Positions 5,385 to 11,110 of a stretch of 11,110 bases of DNA are shown here, piece by piece. The position numbers and the translations under genes were made by a program. The stretch lies in NCBI GenBank assembly GCA_002723015.1, contig PBNG01000055.1:3788-14897 (forward strand). Direction: 5' to 3'. Position 1 is the stretch's first letter. Each line of letters opens with the position of its first letter. Under the pieces are notes generated by a model. It was not told the DNA's origin. It worked only from the letters and a program-made list of their open reading frames with translations, and did not search any database. Source of the stretch: Roseibacillus sp. (GTDB lineage: Bacteria; Verrucomicrobiota; Verrucomicrobiae; Verrucomicrobiales; Akkermansiaceae).

Positions 5385-7267
5385 AATCTTCCGTTCATCA
5401 TCGAGCCCTTCTGATCTGCCTGATAATCGTGTCTGGTTTCAGTGGCTTGTCTGCGCGGCTGATATACCTTCAATGGATCGATCGCGATTCATCGGCTCCC
5501 AAGGCTGCTCGAAACCGAACCGCAAAAGAAGTTATTCCTGGAAAGTTCGGATATATTGTAGATCGCAACGGCCGCATCATGGCGAGGAATCTTCCGGTAA
5601 CGAAAATTACCGCAGATAAGATACACCTCCGTGATCCCGGGGTAGCTGCACGAGGCGTGGCGTTTGCTGAACTTGTTGATCAGGGCGAATGGATCGAGGC
5701 GACGGCTGAGGAACGTCACGCCTTACTCAAGAGGCGAACTCGCCGGGTACGTGAAGAGTTGCCCGAGGGAGTACTTCTCGACCGCTACGTGGATCATCTT
5801 ATCCCGATCACGGCCAGAGCAATCGGGGTCGGACCTCAGGAGTTGAAAAGGAAGCTCGGGGCCAAGCTGGAATATGTCACGATCGCAAAGGACCTTCGGG
5901 AGGATGAGGCGGATGAAATCGAGGCGACCTTGAAGGATAACTTCATCCATGGTTTCCGATTCGAGAAAACGGTAAAGCGTTGGTACAGCAGTGGTAACAT
6001 GGCCACTCATACGATTGGATACGTGAATTACGAGGGAGTAGGTCAGTCGGGGCTCGAACGTGAGCTTGGAGCTCATCTCAGAGGAGAGGATGGCTACCAG
6101 ATTACCCGGAAGGATCAGTCAGGGATGGTACTGCTGCCGGGAGGAGGTGTAATCAAGCCCCCTCGTTCAGGATTTGATGCAAGACTGACGCTGGACGTAA
6201 ATATTCAGGGGTTCGTGGAGGAGGAACTGGACCGTGGCCTCAATGAATTCAGATCCAGAAGCGGTGCTGTCGTGATGATGGAGCCCGGAACGGGCGACGT
6301 GCTCGCGATTGCCAGCCGTCCTCATTTCAACCTGAATCTGCGGCACAATATGAGCGAGTCCGCGATGCATTACGCGGTTCAGGGGCTTTATGAGCCGGGA
6401 TCTACCCTGAAGTTGATTTCGGCAGCAGCTGCTCTCGATCTAGGGTTGATGGGGCCGGAGACATCCATGTTCTGCCACAATGGCTACATGCGTATTCCCG
6501 GAGGATACGTGAAGGATTACAAGGCGTTTCAAAACATGACGCTCGAAGAAGTGCTTGCGAAATCGAGCAATATCGGCGCCTACAAGATAGGGCTGAGGGT
6601 CGGAACCGATCGCTACATGACTTACCTGCGTCGCTTTGGTTTCACCAGGCCGACCGGGATCATCCTACCCGGGGAGGAACGTGGGTGGACGGCGGATCCG
6701 GGGAATGGAATCAATTTCTCAAGAATAACCTATGGATATGGAGTGGTTGTAACACCCCTTCAGATTGCCTGTGCCTATGCAACAATCGCAAATGAAGGGG
6801 TAAGGATGAAGCCTCGCCTTGTTAAGGCCCTACTCGCCAATGATGGAACGGTAGTAAGGGAGTTTCCCCCGGAAAAGGTGCAGAGGGTTGTGTCAGCTGC
6901 AACAGCTCGAAAGATGTGCCGTGCCCTGGAGACCGTGGTGGATCCTCGGGGCGAGGGTAACACAGGAAAGTTGGCATCCGTGCCGGGCTACCTGGTGGGC
7001 GGCAAGACCGGAACGGCTCGTATCCATAAGGATGGAGTTTATCTGCCTGATCGTTATGCAGTTTCGTTTGCGGGTTTCATGCCGCGGGACAATCCAGCCT
7101 TTGCATGCGTGGTTGTGATTCATGATCCTCGCTCGGACGAGATCAAGGTCGGGGGCGGGTCCGTAGCTGCTCCTGTCTTTCAGCGGATCGCAGCCCGGAC
7201 AGCATCCTACTTAAACATACCAACGACTGAGGTGGTTGAGGAAACCCTGGCCTCCTCCGCTAATTAA
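5381..7267 (+). CDS. ftsI: Septal peptidoglycan transpeptidase FtsI (class B PBP)
   Basis: The 628-residue class B penicillin-binding protein cross-links septal peptidoglycan in the periplasm with FtsW. It has an N-terminal membrane anchor (~9-30), a dimerisation/pedestal domain (~50-260) and a transpeptidase domain (~265-610). The active-site motifs are STLK at 341-344 (nucleophile Ser341), SSN at 395-397 and KTGTA at 542-546. No PASTA domains follow, unlike spore-specific or actinobacterial relatives. The usual RGxIxDRNG box of the pedestal domain reads GKFGYIVDRNG (54-64), with Phe in place of the conserved Arg. The GTG start overlaps the ftsL stop by four bases. The murE start follows six bases after its TAA. 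Confidence 0.95.
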   Translation: MKSSVHHRALLICLIIVSGFSGLSARLIYLQWIDRDSSAPKAARNRTAKEVIPGKFGYIVDRNGRIMARNLPVTKITADKIHLRDPGVAARGVAFAELVDQGEWIEATAEERHALLKRRTRRVREELPEGVLLDRYVDHLIPITARAIGVGPQELKRKLGAKLEYVTIAKDLREDEADEIEATLKDNFIHGFRFEKTVKRWYSSGNMATHTIGYVNYEGVGQSGLERELGAHLRGEDGYQITRKDQSGMVLLPGGGVIKPPRSGFDARLTLDVNIQGFVEEELDRGLNEFRSRSGAVVMMEPGTGDVLAIASRPHFNLNLRHNMSESAMHYAVQGLYEPGSTLKLISAAAALDLGLMGPETSMFCHNGYMRIPGGYVKDYKAFQNMTLEEVLAKSSNIGAYKIGLRVGTDRYMTYLRRFGFTRPTGIILPGEERGWTADPGNGINFSRITYGYGVVVTPLQIACAYATIANEGVRMKPRLVKALLANDGTVVREFPPEKVQRVVSAATARKMCRALETVVDPRGEGNTGKLASVPGYLVGGKTGTARIHKDGVYLPDRYAVSFAGFMPRDNPAFACVVVIHDPRSDEIKVGGGSVAAPVFQRIAARTASYLNIPTTEVVEETLASSAN

Positions 7268-7273
7268 CCCGAT

Positions 7274-8776
7274 ATGATCCTTCGCGAACTGATCGCTTCC
7301 CTGCCTCGGTCATCTGTCGACGGATCGTCGGATCGTGAGATCCTTGGCCTGCAGGATGACAGCAGGAAAGTGCGACCGGGGGATCTTTTCATTGCTGTGA
7401 AGGGAATCACCTCCGATGGCCATGACTTTATCGATGCAGCGATTGAGCGGGGAGCAGGTGCGATCGTCGTCGAGCACTCTGTCCACGATATCCTGCCGGA
7501 GGGTGTTAGCTCTGTTCTGGTTCCTGACTCTCGTCATGCCCTGAGTGTTCTTTCGAGTGAATGGAATGGAAATCCCTCCGACGACATGCGTGTTGTCGGG
7601 GTTACCGGAACCAATGGGAAGACCACGACAGCCTTTCTCGTTCATCGGATCATGAAGCGTACGATGCAACGAGCGGGGCTGATCGGAACCGTGGTGTTTG
7701 ACGATGGGCTTGTAGAGGAGAACGCTGATTTCACAACGCCGGGCCCGGTGAGTCTTCACGGCCTGCTGGCGCGAATACGGGATAATGAATGTCCAGGGGT
7801 CGCTCTTGAAGTTTCCTCCCAGGGTCTTGACCAGAGGCGAGCCGATTCAATCGCGTTTGATGTTGCCGTGTTTACGAACCTGACTCGCGATCACCTTGAT
7901 TATCATGGATCGATGGATCGTTATTTTGCGGCTAAAAGGCGACTTTTTGAGGCTGCTGCGGAAAACGATTCGGGCAAGAGACCGGTGGCGGTTATTAATC
8001 GTGACGATTCATACGGAGAAAATCTTATCAGGGAATTCGGAGAGAGAATGGACGTATTGTCCTTCGGCTTTGCGATGGAGTCTGAGTTTCGTGCTGGCAA
8101 TGTAAAACAAACGTCCCGCGAAACCGAGTTCCAGCTATTCGCCAAAGGCAAGTCCTACCTTGTCCGGTTGCCGCTGATAGGGCGCTTCAATGTTTATAAT
8201 GCTCTTGGAGCACTTGCTTCCTCGGTTGCCTTGAAGATCCCCCTCCGGGAAGCGATCGCTGCTCTTGGGAATGCGCCTCAGGTTCCGGGAAGAATGGAAT
8301 GTGTTGGCTCGGTCGATGGAGCTACAGTTTTCGTTGATTATGCCCATACTCCCGATGCGCTTGATAATGTTTGCAAGACCTTGCGAGGTCTTGATCCCCG
8401 GCGCTTGATAACCGTATTTGGCTGCGGAGGGGATCGAGACAGAGAGAAGCGACCTCTGATGGGAGAAGCAGCATCCCGCCATAGTGATTACTGTGTCGTA
8501 ACTTCTGACAATCCACGGTCCGAGGATCCAGAGAGAATTATCCGCGATATCGAAAGGGGGATGTCGGGTGTAATATACGAGCGAGTTGCTGATCGAGGGG
8601 AAGCAATTCGCTCGGCTATCCAAGAAGCGCGCGGAGGAGATATCGTGTTGATAGCAGGGAAAGGGCACGAGAGTTATCAGGAGGTCGCTGGTAGCCGGTC
8701 TCTCTTTGATGATCGACAAGAGTCCAGAGCTGCGATGGATGCCCGTCGTAAGGCAAGGAGGGAGGATAGCGAATGA
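7274..8776 (+). CDS. murE: UDP-MurNAc-L-Ala-D-Glu: meso-diaminopimelate ligase MurE
   Basis: The 500-residue cytoplasmic ATP-dependent ligase adds the third residue of the stem peptide. It has an N-terminal UDP-binding domain with DDSRKVRPGDLFIAVKG (28-44), ATP loop GTNGKTTT at 112-119, TTPGP at 154-158, EVSS at 179-182, TNLTRDHLDYHG (201-212), and Lys221 in the YFAAKRRLF segment at the position of the carbamylated lysine. The C-terminal domain has DNPRSED at 412-418, the arginine-bearing signature of mDAP-adding enzymes (Lys-adding enzymes differ here), and GKGHE at 462-466. The usual His after EVSS is Gln183 (EVSSQGLDQRR). No Shine-Dalgarno is visible before the ATG, so translation may depend on the close ftsI stop. 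The stop overlaps murF as ATGA. Confidence 0.96.
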   Translation: MILRELIASLPRSSVDGSSDREILGLQDDSRKVRPGDLFIAVKGITSDGHDFIDAAIERGAGAIVVEHSVHDILPEGVSSVLVPDSRHALSVLSSEWNGNPSDDMRVVGVTGTNGKTTTAFLVHRIMKRTMQRAGLIGTVVFDDGLVEENADFTTPGPVSLHGLLARIRDNECPGVALEVSSQGLDQRRADSIAFDVAVFTNLTRDHLDYHGSMDRYFAAKRRLFEAAAENDSGKRPVAVINRDDSYGENLIREFGERMDVLSFGFAMESEFRAGNVKQTSRETEFQLFAKGKSYLVRLPLIGRFNVYNALGALASSVALKIPLREAIAALGNAPQVPGRMECVGSVDGATVFVDYAHTPDALDNVCKTLRGLDPRRLITVFGCGGDRDREKRPLMGEAASRHSDYCVVTSDNPRSEDPERIIRDIERGMSGVIYERVADRGEAIRSAIQEARGGDIVLIAGKGHESYQEVAGSRSLFDDRQESRAAMDARRKARREDSE

Positions 8777-10164
8777 ATCAATACTCTGTCAGAACTCTTG
8801 CAGACGCGATGGGGGGGGAGCTTATTGCGGGAGAGGAAAGCCGGATGGTTGAGTCGGGAGTATCAACCGATACTCGTACTCTCCCAAGCGGATCCCTCTA
8901 TTTTGCTTTGCGGGGTGACCATTTTGATGGCCACCAATTTCTGGAGCAGGCCGCGAGCAGAGGTGCGGCGGGAGTAGTTGTGAGTGGCATTGTTGACAAG
9001 CTTCCAGGCCCAGGCGAGATCGTTGTGATCCAGGTGGAAGATACGCTCATGGCTCTTCAGAAACTGGCTCGCTGGTATCGGGAGCAGTTGGAAGTAGTTG
9101 TCATTGGGATCACCGGATCGAATGGAAAGACGACTACGAAGGACTTCTGTGCCTCTGTCATCGGGCAGCGGCACGCAGTGCATGCCACGCGAGGCAATTT
9201 AAACAACCACATCGGTCTGCCGCTCACCCTTCTGGAAGCAGACGATACGGATGAGGTTCTTGTAGTTGAGATGGGAATGAATCATCCCGGAGAGATTGCG
9301 CCCTTGTGCGAAATTGCAAAACCCCAGATCGGAATCATTACCAATATCGGGCATGCGCACATAGAGTTCATGGGAAGCAAGGAAGCCATCGCAGAGGAAA
9401 AGGGTGCCCTCGCAAGATCGCTTCCGGAAGTGGGGACGCTTCTTATTACCGCGGGATGTGAGTTCGCAGAGTATTTTTCCTCCCGCAGCTCCGCGAGGTC
9501 GATACCCGTGGGTAATGGCAGGGGAGTGATTCGTGCTGAATCCCTGCGCACCTCCGGGGAGGGCTCCTTCTTTGATCTTGTGATTGATGGAGAGCGGAAC
9601 TCGGGTGTGCATCTCAAGGTCGCTGGAAGGCACATGGTGAACAACGCCTTGCTTGCTGCCGGGGCAGGATGGGTGCTTGGCTTGTCGCCAGATGAAATAT
9701 CCCGCGGGCTGGAAGTCGCACCCCTGACCGGTGGACGGTTACGGTGTTTCGAACGAGGGGGGATTACGATTTATGATGACACTTATAATGCAAATCCTGA
9801 TTCCATGCGGGCCGCAATCGGAGTTGTAGCTGATCTCCCGGAAGTAAATGGAAACGGGAGGACCGTCGTCCTTGGAGTGATGGGTGAATTAGGGCGATTC
9901 TCGGAGGATATGCACTTTCAGGTCGGCAAGCACGCAGCCCAGCATGGTTTGCAGGTAGTCAGTGTCGGTGCTGAAGCAGCTGGGATTGCGGAGGGAGCAC
10001 GGCAGGCCGGGGCATCAATGGTGGAGCATTTTGACAAGTATGAGGATGCGGCCAGTTGGCTGCGTGAAACGTTGAGTGCGGGAGACGCGGTGCTTTTCAA
10101 GGGAAGCAGGCAGGCCGCGGTGGAACGCGTGATGAACGAGGTATTTCCCCAAACCACGAACTAA
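8773..10164 (+). CDS. murF: UDP-MurNAc-tripeptide: D-Ala-D-Ala ligase MurF
   Basis: The 463-residue cytoplasmic ligase completes the UDP-MurNAc-pentapeptide. Visible are the N-terminal STDTRTLPSGSLYFALRG (31-48), ATP loop GSNGKTTTKD at 115-124, NLNNHIGLPLTLL (142-154), EMGMNHPGEI (166-175), the central-domain TNIGHAHIEFMGS, DDTYNANPDSM at 335-345 and C-terminal FKGSR (442-446). A strong Shine-Dalgarno (GGAGGAT, 8761-8767) precedes the start, which also overlaps the murE stop as ATGA. It is the best-placed ribosome site in the cluster. Eight consecutive G (8811-8818) encode residues 13-16 (MGGE). The TAA shares its last A with the ATG of mraY. Confidence 0.96.
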   Translation: MNQYSVRTLADAMGGELIAGEESRMVESGVSTDTRTLPSGSLYFALRGDHFDGHQFLEQAASRGAAGVVVSGIVDKLPGPGEIVVIQVEDTLMALQKLARWYREQLEVVVIGITGSNGKTTTKDFCASVIGQRHAVHATRGNLNNHIGLPLTLLEADDTDEVLVVEMGMNHPGEIAPLCEIAKPQIGIITNIGHAHIEFMGSKEAIAEEKGALARSLPEVGTLLITAGCEFAEYFSSRSSARSIPVGNGRGVIRAESLRTSGEGSFFDLVIDGERNSGVHLKVAGRHMVNNALLAAGAGWVLGLSPDEISRGLEVAPLTGGRLRCFERGGITIYDDTYNANPDSMRAAIGVVADLPEVNGNGRTVVLGVMGELGRFSEDMHFQVGKHAAQHGLQVVSVGAEAAGIAEGARQAGASMVEHFDKYEDAASWLRETLSAGDAVLFKGSRQAAVERVMNEVFPQTTN

Positions 10165-11110
10165 TGCTCTACTGGCTTTACGAACAATGGGAACAGGCTC
10201 GCATTTCAGGTGCGGGTTGGGCAGATGCGCTCAGTTTTCTCAATATTCTACAGTATATTACGGTCAGGGCAGGTCTCGCCACCATGGTGTCCTTCCTCCT
10301 TATTTGCTCCTTAGGTCCCCGGGTGATCAGGAAGCTGATTTCTCTCAAGGTGGGACAGCCGATTCGAAGTGCCGAAGAGGTGCACAAGTTGGCAGAATTG
10401 CATGGAGATAAAGCAGGGACGCCTACAATGGGAGGGGTCCTGATCATCGGTGCGGTGCTGGTTTCAGTCATTCTCTGTGGGCGGGCCTTGAATCCATTCG
10501 TAGCAGTCACCTGCTGTGTCATGCTCGCACTCGGCCTGCTGGGCTTCATTGATGACTACAACAAGGTGGTTCGAAAAAATTCAGCAGGGATAAGTCCACG
10601 CCAGAAGCTCTTCTGGCAGTTGCTTATCGGCCTGCTGGCGGCCTCTTTTCTCCTGCTGAAACCTGAGGTTTCGGGTATCGGTTTGACTGATGCCCAGATG
10701 TTGGAGCAACGGCAGGGATTCCTGCTTGAAGTTTCTGATGGGGGCGGCAGTGGGGAGGTCTCGGGCGCCGACGATGCGATAGTGGAGCCATTCAGGTTCA
10801 GTGAGATAGGATTTCCTCTTGTGAGGAGATCCCTGCTCGATCTGTCATGGCTCGCGATCCCCTTTTTCATGCTGATTATCACGGGGTGCTCTAACGCGGT
10901 GAACCTGACGGACGGACTTGATGGTCTTGTAACCGGTTGTACCGTCACCGTTTCCCTGGCCTACGCTGTGGTCGCCTACCTCGCCGGCCGCCTTGTAGGA
11001 CTCGAGTATCTTCATGTACCGTTTCATCCGCTTCTGGGGGAACTCAGTATCTTTATGATGGCGCTGGTGGGGTCCGGGATGGGTTTTCTCTGGTGGAACT
11101 GTCATCCGGC
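10164..11110 (+). CDS. mraY: Phospho-MurNAc-pentapeptide translocase MraY (partial, 3' end outside window)
   Basis: The gene starts at the ATG in TAATG (10164), overlapping the murF stop by one base, and runs open to the window end: 315 full codons of an expected ~380-400. MraY transfers phospho-MurNAc-pentapeptide to undecaprenyl phosphate, making lipid I at the inner membrane. Characteristic segments are HGDKAGTPTMGG (80-91), the DDYNK site (Asp130, Asp131), NLTDGLDGL (247-255, Asp250 and Asp253) and WWNCHPA at the cut edge, which normally precedes the FMGDTGSL motif. Multiple membrane helices are evident. Odd: the stretch between the helix ending ~165 and the next at ~227 is about 60 residues and includes a Gly/Ser/acidic segment (DGGGSGEVSGADDA). 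It is longer than the equivalent loop of E. coli MraY. Confidence 0.95.
   Translation, partial: MLYWLYEQWEQARISGAGWADALSFLNILQYITVRAGLATMVSFLLICSLGPRVIRKLISLKVGQPIRSAEEVHKLAELHGDKAGTPTMGGVLIIGAVLVSVILCGRALNPFVAVTCCVMLALGLLGFIDDYNKVVRKNSAGISPRQKLFWQLLIGLLAASFLLLKPEVSGIGLTDAQMLEQRQGFLLEVSDGGGSGEVSGADDAIVEPFRFSEIGFPLVRRSLLDLSWLAIPFFMLIITGCSNAVNLTDGLDGLVTGCTVTVSLAYAVVAYLAGRLVGLEYLHVPFHPLLGELSIFMMALVGSGMGFLWWNCHP

Noticed and set aside
8135..8719. 194-residue - strand ORF inside murE
   Set aside because: It is antisense to the conserved C-terminal half of MurE, has no motif, and is a typical shadow frame.
10178..10948. Two - strand ORFs (10178-10549 and 10556-10948) at the right end
   Set aside because: They lie antisense to mraY, whose + strand frame carries all MraY motifs and simply runs off the window.
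1..11110. Mobile elements, CRISPR arrays, tRNA/rRNA genes, or an undescribed multi-gene defence-like system
   Set aside because: No transposase or integrase, spaced repeats, tRNA-like cloverleaf or defence-type domains were seen. The content is mostly core housekeeping genes.

Overview
The window is a chromosomal stretch dominated by the 5' part of a division and cell wall (dcw) cluster. From about 3.36 kb to the right edge, all on the + strand, it reads mraZ - rsmH (mraW) - ftsL - ftsI - murE - murF - mraY, with mraY cut by the window end. The genes are packed tightly, with ATGA, GTGA, ATGA and TAATG stop/start overlaps at four junctions. Together they encode the cluster's regulator (MraZ), a 16S rRNA methyltransferase (RsmH), two septal membrane proteins (FtsL and the transpeptidase FtsI/PBP) and three consecutive steps of peptidoglycan precursor synthesis (MurE, MurF, MraY). 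MurE carries the DNPR signature, which predicts meso-diaminopimelate in the peptidoglycan. This points to a Gram-negative-type wall.

The left part is different in layout. Bases 1-264 are the 3' end of a + strand gene. What remains is the last strand of an S1-type RNA-binding domain followed by an Arg/Gly-rich tail, best read as the C-terminus of polynucleotide phosphorylase (pnp), and it ends at a strong intrinsic terminator (292-319). On the - strand, converging on it, are a 100-residue conserved protein of unknown function (2166-1864), rsmB (1845-610, 16S rRNA m5C967 methyltransferase) and a probable 46-residue single-pass membrane protein (530-390). Divergent from these is a + strand gene for a 282-residue protein with a signal peptide and no recognised family (2231-3079).

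A 343-base, AT-rich intergenic region (3080-3422) separates that gene from mraZ. Its last 60 bases carry two AAAGTG boxes on a 10-bp period plus a weaker third box. This is the arrangement expected of an MraZ autoregulatory operator. Between mraZ and rsmH lies a striking 22-bp-arm inverted repeat (3940-4018), which is the most unexpected non-coding structure in the window.

Organism: GC content is moderate (mid-50s % by eye) and Shine-Dalgarno sites are weak or absent before several genes. The gene set, the mDAP-type MurE and the divergent FtsL and MraY loop fit a Gram-negative bacterium, and I lean towards Verrucomicrobiota/PVC. That is an impression from family resemblance, not a demonstrated assignment. 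I see no mobile element, CRISPR array, tRNA or rRNA. I found no convincing previously undescribed multi-gene system. The interesting items are small ones: the operator, the inverted repeat, the microprotein, the secreted orphan and a few odd residues.
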